Positions 43,092-51,915 of a DNA stretch of 64,000 nucleotides are shown here, one piece after another. Source of the stretch: Pirellulaceae bacterium (lineage in GTDB: Bacteria > Planctomycetota > Planctomycetia > Pirellulales > Pirellulaceae); contig JAGYIQ010000012.1 in NCBI GenBank assembly GCA_018402565.1, forward strand, positions 1-64,000. Direction: 5' to 3'. Position 1 is the stretch's first letter, and the number at the start of each line of letters is the position of its first letter. The notes under the pieces are model-generated. The model was not told the origin of the DNA and ran no database searches. It was given only the letters and a program-made list of their open reading frames with translations. Position numbers and translations under genes: made by a program.

Positions 43092-43214
43092 GTTGATTTT
43101 TCCGTAGCGGAATGCGTCAAGCATTTCGATTGACGGGAAAACGCCGTGTTTTTGCCCGATTTTTTTAATCGTTCAGCTGGGCGGCGAATTCGCCAGTTTC
43201 TCTGGAAAATCAAC
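43092..43214. repeat. family D palindromic element upstream of mscL
   Basis: GTTGATTTTTCCGTAGCGGA at the left and GGAAAATCAAC at the right form inverted ends. The middle carries GCGTCAAGCATTTCGATTGA and GGGAAAACGCCGTGTTTTTG, about 85% like the copy at 21420-21536. It ends 34 bp before the mscL start codon, so it is part of, or next to, the mscL leader. Confidence 0.88.
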
Positions 43215-43248
43215 AAGCCTGTAAGGTATTCAGAGAGAGAGATTTGTT

Positions 43249-43710
43249 ATGGGATGGATCAAAGAGTTTCGTGAATTTGCGATGCGTGGCAATGTCATGG
43301 ATATGGCCGTGGGCGTCGTGATCGGTACGGCCTTTACAAAGATCGTCAGTTCGATGGTGGCCAACATCGTCATGCCACCGTTGAACTTGCTGACCGCCAA
43401 GGCCAACGTCAACTTCAACGAGTTGGCCCTGAAGATTCCGACCGAAGCACCGGAGCTGAACCCCGACGGCACGATGAAGATGGTGGACGGCCAACCCGTC
43501 ATGGCGATGCGTGATTACGCGATTTTGAACTACGGGCCGTTCTTGCAGTCGATTGTGGATTTTTTGCTGATCGCGATCGCGGTATTCGTCGTGATCAAGT
43601 TGATCAACACCGCTAAGACGAGATTCGAAAAACCGGTCGCCGCCGAGGCGCCCAAGACGCCAGAGGATATCCTGCTGCTGCGCGAAATCCGCGACGCTTT
43701 GCAACGTTGA
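43249..43710 (+). CDS. mscL: large-conductance mechanosensitive channel MscL
   Basis: A 153-residue inner-membrane channel that opens under hypo-osmotic shock. The N terminus MGWIKEFREFAMRGNVMDMAVGVVIG, TM1 with GTAFTKIVSSMV, and IVMPPLNLL match MscL; the periplasmic loop is followed by TM2 (YGPFLQSIVDFLLIAIAVFVVIKLIN) and a charged cytoplasmic helix. The ATG follows GAGAGAGATTTGTT. It is followed by a terminator shared with the convergent ATP synthase operon. Confidence 0.95.
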   Translation: MGWIKEFREFAMRGNVMDMAVGVVIGTAFTKIVSSMVANIVMPPLNLLTAKANVNFNELALKIPTEAPELNPDGTMKMVDGQPVMAMRDYAILNYGPFLQSIVDFLLIAIAVFVVIKLINTAKTRFEKPVAAEAPKTPEDILLLREIRDALQR

Positions 43711-43790
43711 TCCGCCCCCTCGATCACACGCATCGTCTGAGCCAATCGGCACGTGTGAACCGAGTAATACGCTGCATACGTGTGAATAAA

Positions 43791-43830
43791 AAAAGCGGAT
43801 GCTGCCGGAAAGGCAGCGTCCGCTTTAATT
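43791..43830. terminator. bidirectional rho-independent terminator between mscL and atpC
   Basis: Stem AAAGCGGA-T-GCTGCC / GGCAGC-G-TCCGCTTT with a GGAAA loop and one internal mismatch, flanked by an A run on the left and a T-rich run on the right, so it can end transcription of both convergent units. Confidence 0.92.
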
Positions 43831-43904
43831 TTTATCGCAAAATCAGGGCCGAGGTCGTTTGTTTGGAACGGGCCACGACACTCTCTCGCAGCCCCCCCGC
43901 GGGC

Positions 43905-44309
43905 CTAGCTGCCGACAGTCTGGTTCGCCGCCTGCAGCATGGCCTTGGTCAACTGGACCTTGCGTTGGTGCGACAGTTTCTCGGAGGCCGTGGTCGGCTC
44001 CAACTTATCCAGGGCTTTCAGATCGTCCTGCAATTGGTTCACCGCCAGTTCCTCGATCGGAATGGCAATGTTGGTCAGAACACTGAGAACGTTGCGGTCC
44101 ATTTGCACGAAGCCGCCTTCCAGGAAGAAGCGACGGTCGCCGCCACCCTGTTGGACTTTCATCACGCCGGGGCCCAGACGTCCGATCATCGGCGCATGAC
44201 CAGGCAGAAAGCCCTTTTGGCCATCGATCATCGGGACAATCACGGCCTCCGACTGACAGTCCAGCAGGGTTTCTTCCGGAGTGACAACCAACAGTTTCAA
44301 CTCTGCCAT
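43905..44309 (-). CDS. atpC: ATP synthase epsilon subunit
   Basis: A 134-residue central-stalk subunit. MAELKLLVVTPEETLLD opens the beta-sandwich; GQKGFLPGHAPMIGRLGPG is the family signature; a C-terminal two-helix part follows. Final gene of the ATP synthase operon, three bases after atpD. Confidence 0.93.
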   Translation of the reverse strand: MAELKLLVVTPEETLLDCQSEAVIVPMIDGQKGFLPGHAPMIGRLGPGVMKVQQGGGDRRFFLEGGFVQMDRNVLSVLTNIAIPIEELAVNQLQDDLKALDKLEPTTASEKLSHQRKVQLTKAMLQAANQTVGS

Positions 44310-44312
44310 GAA

Positions 44313-45764
44313 CTAGGCTCCCTTGGCCATACGCTTGGCTTGTTCGTCCGCTTGCTCGATGCTACCGACGTACATGAAGGCGCTTTCCGGCAGGTGGTCC
44401 CACTTGCCATCGCAGATCTCGTCGAAGCTGCGGATGGTGTCTTCCAACTTGGTGAACTCGCCCTTCTTGCCGGTGAAGACTTCGGCGACGAAAAACGGCT
44501 GCGACAAGAATCGCTCGATGCGGCGAGCGCGATGCACGATCAACTTGTCGTCTTCGCTCAATTCGTCCACACCCAAGATCGCGATGATGTCCTGCAATTC
44601 GCGGTAGCGTTGCAAGGTGGTCTGCACCCGCCGAGCGACTCGGTAGTGGTTCTCGCCCACGTACTGCGGATCCAAAATACGGCTGGAGGAAGCCAACGGA
44701 TCCACAGCCGGGTAGATACCCTTTTCCGAGATGGAGCGTTCCAAGTAGATAAACGCATCCAATTGGCCGAAGGCCGTCGCTGGAGCCGGGTCGGTCGGAT
44801 CGTCGGCCGGCACGTAAACGGCCTGCACCGAGGTGATCGCACCGCTCTTGGTCGAAGTAATGCGTTCTTGCAACTGACCCATTTCCGTGGCCAAGGTCGG
44901 TTGGTAACCCACGGCCGATGGCATACGACCCAACAGAGCGGACACTTCCGAACCGGCTTGGCTGAAGCGGAAGATGTTGTCCACGAACAACAGCGTGTCA
45001 GCACCGGTCTGATCACGGAAGTACTCGGCCATCGTCAAGCCGGTCAAAGCCACGCGGAGACGAGCACCCGGTGGTTCATTCATTTGGCCGAACACCATGC
45101 AGGTCTGGTCGATCACGCTACGGCCGGTGTCGCCGATCTTGGTTTCTTGCATTTCCAACCACAGGTCGGTACCTTCACGGGTTCGTTCACCCACACCGGC
45201 GAACACCGAATAACCACCGTGCTCCTTGGCGATACGAGCGATCAGTTCGGTCAAGATAACGGTCTTGCCCAGACCCGCACCACCGAACAGACCGGCTTTA
45301 CCACCGCGGACGAAGGGGGTCAGCAGGTCGACCACCTTGATACCGGTCTCGAAGACCTCGGTGCTGGTGGACAGATCTTCCAGCTTTGGGGCTGGGCAGT
45401 GGATCGGACGGTACTCCTTGGCAGCGACCGGGCCTCGCTTGTCGATCGGTTCGCCCAACACGTTGAAGACGCGACCCAAGGTGACTTCGCCGACCGGCAC
45501 CGAGACGGGCGAGCCGGTGTCGGTGCACTCTTGGCCGCGGATCAGGCCGTCGGTGCTACCCAGAGCCACGCAGCGAACGCGACCACCACCCAAGTGCTTG
45601 GAGACCTCACCGACCAAGCGGCTTTGGCTGCCATCGGCGGCCTTCAAGGTCAATTCGACCGCGTTGTAGATCGCCGGCATGGCGTCTTCGGAAAACTCCG
45701 CGTCGAATGTAGAACCGATCACTTGCGTCACGCGACCGACTTGCTTTGCGCTTACCGTAGTCAT
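44313..45764 (-). CDS. atpD: ATP synthase beta subunit
   Basis: A 483-residue catalytic subunit of F1. P-loop GGAGLGKTVILTELI, followed by GVGERTREGTDLWLEM, ALTGLTMAEYFRDQ, and LPEVSALLGRMPS-type segments of the family (here SEVSALLGRMPSAVGYQPT). The DELSEED region appears as VDELSEDDKL. Normal length. Gene 116 bp after atpG. Confidence 0.97.
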   Translation of the reverse strand: MTTVSAKQVGRVTQVIGSTFDAEFSEDAMPAIYNAVELTLKAADGSQSRLVGEVSKHLGGGRVRCVALGSTDGLIRGQECTDTGSPVSVPVGEVTLGRVFNVLGEPIDKRGPVAAKEYRPIHCPAPKLEDLSTSTEVFETGIKVVDLLTPFVRGGKAGLFGGAGLGKTVILTELIARIAKEHGGYSVFAGVGERTREGTDLWLEMQETKIGDTGRSVIDQTCMVFGQMNEPPGARLRVALTGLTMAEYFRDQTGADTLLFVDNIFRFSQAGSEVSALLGRMPSAVGYQPTLATEMGQLQERITSTKSGAITSVQAVYVPADDPTDPAPATAFGQLDAFIYLERSISEKGIYPAVDPLASSSRILDPQYVGENHYRVARRVQTTLQRYRELQDIIAILGVDELSEDDKLIVHRARRIERFLSQPFFVAEVFTGKKGEFTKLEDTIRSFDEICDGKWDHLPESAFMYVGSIEQADEQAKRMAKGA

Positions 45765-45880
45765 TCGTCTTGCGTCTCTCTGCTAACTGCCAAAAACCAC
45801 ACCCAAGGAACTCGACTGCGAGTCCACTCGGTCATTCATTTGTTTTGTCCGCGTCGAACGGTCCAACCGATCGACCTGGC

Positions 45881-46783
45881 TTAGGAACTCAGGGCCTCAA
45901 CACCGCCGATCACTTCCATGATCTCGCCCGTGATCTGCGACTGGCGAGCCCGATTGTACGTCCGGCTCAAGGTTCGGATCATGTCCGAAGCATTTTCAGT
46001 GGCGCCTTTCATCGCAACCATCCGCGCGATCTGCTCGCTCACGGCGGCGTCCAAGAAACACTTGAACAACTTGACCTTGAAGCTGGTGGGCACCACTTCC
46101 TCCAAGATCGAGGCGGCCGACGGTACAAACTCGTAGATCGATTGAGTCGAGTCCGCGTCGCCGCCCGTGGCTGCTGCCGCTGCCGATTCGGTGGGCAGAA
46201 CCAAGTTGCCCAGCGGCAACAGGGTTTCAACAACGGCTTCTTGCCTCGACACCGAGATAAACCGAGTGTAGACCACGTCCAATCGATCGATTTCCTTGGT
46301 CAGGTACATGTCCAAGAATTGCTGGGCGATCGGATCCACTTCGGCAAACTTCGGTTGATCATCGAAGTGCAGGTAACCATTGCCCACCGCGATGTCGCGG
46401 AACTTCAGACCCGAGATCGCTCGTTTGCCAGCTGCATCGACTGACACGTCGCAGATCTGCTTGAGTTCGCGGTATCGCTGGGTGGCCAAACGCAGCACGT
46501 TTCCGTTGTAACCGCCGCAGAGACCACGGTTGCTGGTCAGTACCAACATCACCGCCCGTTGGGTGGTTTCCCGCGGTTCCAACAATGGGTGGCTGACGTC
46601 CAGACCGGCCTTGGTCAAGTCCGACACGACCTTGCCCATCCGCTGCGTGTAGTCCGTGGCCGCGATCGCTCGTTCCATGGCCTTCTTGAAACGAGCCGTC
46701 GCGATCAGCTCCATCGTACGAGTGATCTTCTTGATGTTTTTGATCGATTTGCGACGCTTGTCCAGCGCACGAGCATTAGCCAT
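45881..46783 (-). CDS. atpG: ATP synthase gamma subunit
   Basis: A 300-residue rotor shaft subunit. The N-terminal helix MANARALDKRRKSIKNIKK and the C-terminal helix (SRTYNRARQSQITGEIMEVI) are typical; GLCGGYN lies in the middle Rossmann-like part. An Ala/Asp-rich insertion (SAAAAATGGDADS) near residue 210 is unusual but in a surface loop. Confidence 0.94.
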   Translation of the reverse strand: MANARALDKRRKSIKNIKKITRTMELIATARFKKAMERAIAATDYTQRMGKVVSDLTKAGLDVSHPLLEPRETTQRAVMLVLTSNRGLCGGYNGNVLRLATQRYRELKQICDVSVDAAGKRAISGLKFRDIAVGNGYLHFDDQPKFAEVDPIAQQFLDMYLTKEIDRLDVVYTRFISVSRQEAVVETLLPLGNLVLPTESAAAAATGGDADSTQSIYEFVPSAASILEEVVPTSFKVKLFKCFLDAAVSEQIARMVAMKGATENASDMIRTLSRTYNRARQSQITGEIMEVIGGVEALSS

Positions 46784-46858
46784 TTTGTCGTCTCGATCCT
46801 CTCAGAAAACCTGTTGCCAATTGACCTTCCCCCACGGACTGCGAATCGCCGCCGTTGA

Positions 46859-48403
46859 CTATGAACCCGTCGGACGGAAGCGACGAGCGAACTCTTCGAT
46901 CGCTCCACGAACGGCTTGGGTCACGTCGTTGGCTTCGTCCTTCATGGCGGCACCGTTGTTCAGGTTGTCCTGCAACAGTTGGCATACATCGCCCTTGCTG
47001 TCGTGCATGAACGCCAAGAATTCGCTCTCCCAGCGGCGGACTTCGGTCACCGGGATCTTGTCCAAGAAACCCTTGGTACCCGCATAGATGACCATGATCT
47101 GGTCGGCGACTTCCAATGGAACGTACTGGTTTTGCTTCAGCAGTTCCACCATGCGGTAACCGCGATCCAAACGCTGTTGGGTCGCTGGGTCCAAGTCCGT
47201 TCCCAACTGAGCAAACGCTTCCAACTCGCGGAACGAAGCCAAGTCCAGACGCAACGAGCCCGAGACGTTCTTCATCGCCTTCACTTGGGCCGCACCACCC
47301 ACACGCGAGACGGAGATACCGGCGTTCATGGCCGGACGCACACCCGAGAAGAACAAGTCGGGTTGCAGGTAGATCTGACCGTCGGTGATCGAAATCACGT
47401 TGGTCGGGATGTACGCCGAAACTTCACCTTCCAGGGTTTCGATGATCGGCAAGGAGGTGATCGAGCCACCGCCCAATTCCTTGCTCAGCTTCACGCTGCG
47501 TTCCAACAGGCGGCTGTGGCAGTAGAACACGTCACCCGGGAACGCTTCGCGACCCGGCGGACGACGCATCAACAACGACAATTCGCGGTAGGCGACGGCT
47601 TGCTTGGACAAGTCGTCGTAGACGATCAAGCAATGGCCGCCTTTGAATGCGAAGTATTCGGCCATGGCCGTACCCGCATACGGAGCAACGTACTGCAAGG
47701 GAGCCGGCGAGCTGGCACCGGACACGATCACCGTCGTGTACTCCATCGCGCCCATCTCTTCCAACTTCGAAATCACACCGGCAACCGAACTATCTTTCTG
47801 GCCGACCGCGACGTAGAAGCACTTGACGTTCTTGCCGCGTTGATTGATGATCGCATCGATGGCCACCGCCGTCTTACCCGTCTTGCGGTCGCCAATGATC
47901 AACTCGCGTTGCCCACGGCCGATCGGGGTCATGGCATCGACCGCCTTGAGACCGGTCTGCATCGGTTCGTGCACCGGTTGGCGTTCGGCCACACCCGCCG
48001 CGATCCGCTCGACCGGGAATCGCTCCGACGAACTGACCGGTCCCTTGCCATCCAACGGATTGCCCAACGGATCAATCACGCGTCCGACGACCGCTTCGCC
48101 GACCGGAACGCTCAACAATTGGCCCATGGCCTTGACTTGGTCGCCTTCTTGAATCTTCAAGTAGTCGCCCAAGATAATCACACCGACGCTGTTCTCTTCC
48201 AGATTGAACGCCAGACCGGTAATACCGCCTGGAAATTCCACCATTTCACCCGCAGCCACGCCGCTCAGGCCATGGACCCGCGCGATACCGTCGCCGACTT
48301 CCAACACCGTGCCGACTTCGCGGACATCGATCTTATCGTCAAACTGTTGAATTTCTTGCTGAATGACGGATGCAATCTCGTCCGCGTTGAACTTCACAGC
48401 CAT
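46859..48403 (-). CDS. atpA: ATP synthase alpha subunit
   Basis: A 514-residue F1 subunit starting MAVKFNADEIASVIQ. P-loop GDRKTGKTAVAID, KQAVAYRELSLLMRRPPGRE, and the signature PSVSRVGSA-like AGISVSRVGGAAQVKAMK are present. The start at 48403 is the family position; the frame is open 22 codons upstream into unrelated sequence. Confidence 0.97.
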   Translation of the reverse strand: MAVKFNADEIASVIQQEIQQFDDKIDVREVGTVLEVGDGIARVHGLSGVAAGEMVEFPGGITGLAFNLEENSVGVIILGDYLKIQEGDQVKAMGQLLSVPVGEAVVGRVIDPLGNPLDGKGPVSSSERFPVERIAAGVAERQPVHEPMQTGLKAVDAMTPIGRGQRELIIGDRKTGKTAVAIDAIINQRGKNVKCFYVAVGQKDSSVAGVISKLEEMGAMEYTTVIVSGASSPAPLQYVAPYAGTAMAEYFAFKGGHCLIVYDDLSKQAVAYRELSLLMRRPPGREAFPGDVFYCHSRLLERSVKLSKELGGGSITSLPIIETLEGEVSAYIPTNVISITDGQIYLQPDLFFSGVRPAMNAGISVSRVGGAAQVKAMKNVSGSLRLDLASFRELEAFAQLGTDLDPATQQRLDRGYRMVELLKQNQYVPLEVADQIMVIYAGTKGFLDKIPVTEVRRWESEFLAFMHDSKGDVCQLLQDNLNNGAAMKDEANDVTQAVRGAIEEFARRFRPTGS

Positions 48404-48452
48404 GAAACAATTCTCCCAGCAATCCCACAAACGGTTGTATTTAGGTTCGGAA

Positions 48453-49079
48453 CTACTCGACCGACACAAATCGATCGAACTCGGCCCGAATTCGTTCGGC
48501 AGCTCGTTCGAAGGCCGTTCGACGAACGCGTTCTAGTTTTCCTTGGACACTGCCATCAAAGACGGTGTCTCCGACCCGAACCTGCAGGCCACCCAGCAGT
48601 TCCGGATCGATCTTCTTGGTCAATGCGATCTTGCCCCCCAACTTGGCGGCCAGGCTCTGCGTCACTCGCTCCTCGACGTCCGCTGGCAGTTCCACCGCGG
48701 AAGTGATTACGACCGGAACAATGCCAGCCGCCTGATTGGCCAGAACCCGAGTTTGACTCACGATGGGCCCGAGGAAATCGAAGCGACCGTGCTGGCACAA
48801 GACGCCCAAAAACCGCACCACTACGCTGGAGACGCGATCGCCAAGGACCTTCTTCAGCAGTGCTACCTTGTCTGCCAGACTCGCGCGACTCGAGCTGAGC
48901 CGAGCCACCATCCCAGGTTGATGGGCAAAAACCTGCGTCGCCAGCACCTCGAGTTCCTCCACCGCGTCCCAGACCGCGACTTCGCTGCCGAGCTCGCGTT
49001 GGGCGGCTTGCAAGAAGCCACGGGCGTAAACCGTCGCGACTTGTTGAACCTGAGGGTCGTAAGAAACTGCAGCAGCCAT
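48453..49079 (-). CDS. atpH: ATP synthase delta subunit
   Basis: A 208-residue stator subunit. ATVYARGFLQAAQRE at the N terminus, LKKVLGDRVSSVVVRFLGVL, and the C-terminal KKIDPELLGGLQVRVGDTVFDGSV (the best conserved delta segment) are seen. Located between atpF and atpA as in most operons. Confidence 0.93.
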   Translation of the reverse strand: MAAAVSYDPQVQQVATVYARGFLQAAQRELGSEVAVWDAVEELEVLATQVFAHQPGMVARLSSSRASLADKVALLKKVLGDRVSSVVVRFLGVLCQHGRFDFLGPIVSQTRVLANQAAGIVPVVITSAVELPADVEERVTQSLAAKLGGKIALTKKIDPELLGGLQVRVGDTVFDGSVQGKLERVRRTAFERAAERIRAEFDRFVSVE

Positions 49080-49178
49080 TCTTGGAACCTAAAAAGTTAT
49101 CCCAACCTGGAACAATACCTTCAGCCGATCGTGGACCCGGTTCGTCGCTGACGCCCCCGGGCAGAAATCGGCCCTCGA

Positions 49179-49760
49179 CTAGGCTTTGGACTGACCGAAG
49201 CGACCGACCGACTCCGAGATCAGATCGGCATGAGCCGACTTGTCCAAAGTTCGGTTGATCATCTTACCGGCCAAACCAACCGCCTGATCCACGCTCGACT
49301 GGGCCAATTCGTTGACGACCACGCGACGAGCAGCCTCAATGTCAGCCAACGCTCGCTGCTTGATCGACTCCGCCTCTTGATGAGCATCCGCCAGGATCTT
49401 CGACTTGGCCGTGGTCGCCTCTTCACGAGCCGTCGCTACGATCTGATTGGCCTCTTGAGCCGCAGCAGCCAATTTCGATTCATAGGCCACCTGAGCCTCG
49501 CGAGCCTTTTCGGCCCCGATCTTGGCCTGCTCCAAGTCTTGCCGGATCGTCTCTTCTCGCTTGTCCAACGCCTCGCAAATCGGGCCCCAGGCAAACTGCC
49601 GCAGCAGGAACAACAACAGAGCAAAGATGAAGAAGCTCCACAGCACCAAGTCCGGATCCAAAAACCCAGCCTCGGCCTCGGCGGCCGCCAACAACCCACC
49701 GACGGCGGGACCGTTCAGATACGAAATCATCATCGCATTCACCTGAGAAACCATCGTCAT
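49179..49760 (-). CDS. atpF: ATP synthase b subunit
   Basis: A 193-residue peripheral-stalk subunit: one N-terminal transmembrane helix (DLVLWSFFIFALLLFLLRQF), then a long Ala/Glu-rich coiled coil. Starts at ATG 49760 (MTMVSQVNAMM) or another of several nearby Met codons; a GTG at 49766 is also possible. Only one b-type gene is present, so the stator is a b homodimer. Confidence 0.92.
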   Translation of the reverse strand: MTMVSQVNAMMISYLNGPAVGGLLAAAEAEAGFLDPDLVLWSFFIFALLLFLLRQFAWGPICEALDKREETIRQDLEQAKIGAEKAREAQVAYESKLAAAAQEANQIVATAREEATTAKSKILADAHQEAESIKQRALADIEAARRVVVNELAQSSVDQAVGLAGKMINRTLDKSAHADLISESVGRFGQSKA

Positions 49761-50169
49761 CCACACCCCGCAATCCAGACCTGCGTTCTACGACACCCAG
49801 ACCTGCGTTCCACGCTACACCGAACCACGCCGCCCCAAGCCACGCCGCCCCAAGCCACGCTGCCCCGAACCAAACCATCTCAGGCCCAGCAACCGATCCG
49901 CCCGCCCACAGGCCAGCAATTTCAATTGCAGCACCGAAAACCGGCAACTTCGCAGCTTCAATCGACCAGGCCCGACCCGCCTACTGGAGTCCGACTCGAA
50001 GGACCCACCCACCGTCGCGCCGTATGCAACCGCAAGCCGAGATCGACGCCGAAACCCGAGCACGCCACCAAAGCCAGACTTCCGGCAATCAGCACCCGCC
50101 CCCGAACCACGCACGGCGCCAGCGGCCCAACGTTCGGACCGTCGCCATCAGCCACCCGTCTAGACCGTA
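49761..50169. other. 409-bp low-complexity gap inside the ATP synthase operon (between atpE and atpF)
   Basis: No gene in any frame. It contains 15-bp repeats of AAGCCACGCCGCCCC (49822, 49837, 49852), a 22-bp duplication of CAGACCTGCGTTC near 49778-49818, and otherwise C-rich sequence. The expected position of a b' gene is occupied by non-coding DNA. Confidence 0.75.
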
Positions 50170-50490
50170 CTAGGCCTTCAACAAGCAGACGATCAGACCG
50201 AAGAAGCCCGCACCTTCGATCAGAGCCGCAGCAATGATCATCGCGGTTTGAATCTGGCCAGCGACCTCAGGTTGGCGAGCCATGCCTTCGACGGCACTGC
50301 CACCGATGCGACCGATGCCCAAGGCCACGCCGATCACCGACAGGCCGGCACCAATGGCCGCGATGCTGGCCAACGACAGCGTTTCCGCTTGGGCCAACAA
50401 CGAGTCACTACCGAACTGGGCAGCCATCGCTGGAACAGCCGACAACAGCAAACCCGACAGAACCAACAATGCACCAGCAAACCGAATCAT
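50170..50490 (-). CDS. atpE: ATP synthase c subunit
   Basis: A 106-residue proteolipid: a signal-like N-terminal stretch (MIRFAGALLVLSGLLLSAV, ending AMAAQ), then two hydrophobic helices (SIAAIGAGLSVIGVALGIGR and MIIAAALIEGAGFFGLIVCL) joined by the polar loop EGMARQPE. The ion-binding Glu is in LIEGAG; no Gln or Ser of sodium types is apparent, so proton use is likely. Strong ribosome binding site (GAGGAGAAGGTTG) before the ATG at 50490. The leader-like extension is longer than in E. coli c (79 residues). Confidence 0.95.
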   Translation of the reverse strand: MIRFAGALLVLSGLLLSAVPAMAAQFGSDSLLAQAETLSLASIAAIGAGLSVIGVALGIGRIGGSAVEGMARQPEVAGQIQTAMIIAAALIEGAGFFGLIVCLLKA

Positions 50491-50590
50491 CAACCTTCTC
50501 CTCAACAGTTAGCTTTCAACAACCCTGCTCGCAACCAATTCCCAACCAACATCGCCATCCCAACGAGCCACTCTCGCTGGGCCTTCGCTG

Positions 50591-51613
50591 CTAGTGATGA
50601 TGGGTGGCCGAACTGATAAACAGGGCCGCCAGAAACGTGAATATGTATGCCTGCAAAAAGGCCACAAACAATTCCAATGCACTGATCGCAGTCGCCCCCA
50701 ACACACTGGCGGGGATGACCATGTAATGCACCAGACTTCCCGCGGTCGCTCCGATGAACGCCACGATCACTGCCAATACCAAGTGACCCGCCATCATGTT
50801 GGCGAACAAACGCACGGCCAACACAAAGTGCTTGATCAGAAACCCTACCACTTCGATCACAAAGATCAACGGTAGCAAGAAAACCTTCATCAACGGCGGC
50901 AATTCCATCGACGGCACCAGGTTCAGCACAAAACCGCCCGGCCCAAACTTCTCGATGCCTGCCTTTACCACCACAAAAAACACGATTAAAGCCAAGGTGC
51001 CCGTGACCGCAAAATCACCCGTGGGAGTACCCAACGTAGGGATCATACCCAAGAGATTGCAAGCCAACACAAAAAAGAAGACCGTCAACAAGAACGGGGC
51101 GTACTTGGCGCCGTCCTTCTTGCCGATCACCGCCTTGGCGACGTCGACGCGAATGAACTGAATCATCGCCTCAAACATGTTAAGCAATCGGCCCCGCGGG
51201 GCCTCAGCCGACTTCAACCGTCGCGCCACCGCAGTGAACACGACAAAGACCAGAACCGCGGCTAAAACCTCGATCACCATCAACCGAGTCAATCGAAAAT
51301 CCAGCGGCTTCAGGTACTTCTCGGTACCAGCAATCTGATAACCCGCAATGCCCGTCTCCGGCAACTTGATGTGCCCGTTGTGCTTCGGATCGCCCGTCAC
51401 CCAGCGACTGATCGTGGGCGAAAAATGAAAATCGTACGAGTCTTGAACGTGCGAAAACAGACTCTCGGGGCTCAGGTAATCATGAGCATGATGCTCATCG
51501 TGAGAATCGTGTGGCTTGTCATGATCGCCCGACAAACCGGCCGCCGGAGTGTCCGAAGATGCGACCTCGTCCGCGCCTGGCGTTTTTTCGTCCGTCATGG
51601 AGTTCAAAACCAT
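50591..51613 (-). CDS. atpB: ATP synthase a subunit
   Basis: A 340-residue membrane subunit with five or six helices. The essential Arg is in AVRLFANMMAGHLVL, the usual a-subunit motif; NLLGMIPTLGTPTGDF is also typical. The N-terminal ~110 residues are hydrophilic and His/Asp/Glu-rich (HDSHDEHHAHDYLS), longer than usual. Start at ATG 51613 (MVLNSMTDEK) is preceded by CAGGTGG; MTDEK at 51598 is an alternative. Confidence 0.94.
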   Translation of the reverse strand: MVLNSMTDEKTPGADEVASSDTPAAGLSGDHDKPHDSHDEHHAHDYLSPESLFSHVQDSYDFHFSPTISRWVTGDPKHNGHIKLPETGIAGYQIAGTEKYLKPLDFRLTRLMVIEVLAAVLVFVVFTAVARRLKSAEAPRGRLLNMFEAMIQFIRVDVAKAVIGKKDGAKYAPFLLTVFFFVLACNLLGMIPTLGTPTGDFAVTGTLALIVFFVVVKAGIEKFGPGGFVLNLVPSMELPPLMKVFLLPLIFVIEVVGFLIKHFVLAVRLFANMMAGHLVLAVIVAFIGATAGSLVHYMVIPASVLGATAISALELFVAFLQAYIFTFLAALFISSATHHH

Positions 51614-51915
51614 GGAATTTTCCACCTGCGATGATTCTCGACCCAAACCCGAATAAAACCTGCCGATTAAAACCTGCCGACCCAAACTCGATGCCAACAG
51701 CAAGACCGCCTTGGGACCACCGCTCACATCCTTGCAACGCCCGATCGCTGCTCGTCGAATCGCTCAACTACCCAACATTCCAGCCTACGAACCAACCCGA
51801 ACCACGGGTGCTGAGATTTCGCAGCAAACAGGCCACCGCGAACAAGAGTTCGCAGCAAACAGGTTCCTGCGACCAGGGGTTCGCGGCAAACAGGTTACCG
51901 CGATCAGGCCACGAC
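51614..51915. other. 302-bp gap with 31-bp tandem repeat upstream of atpB
   Basis: No gene. A 31-bp repeat (unit TTCGCAGCAAACAGG followed by 16 variable bases) occurs three times at 51818-51908, and AAAACCTGCCGA-type pairs at 51657-51686. It lies inside the operon between the AtpI-like gene and atpB. Confidence 0.8.

Noticed and set aside
49815..50114. Second b-type (b') subunit gene between atpE and atpF
   Set aside because: The open frame is Arg/Gly-rich from tandem repeats, with no transmembrane helix or coiled coil.
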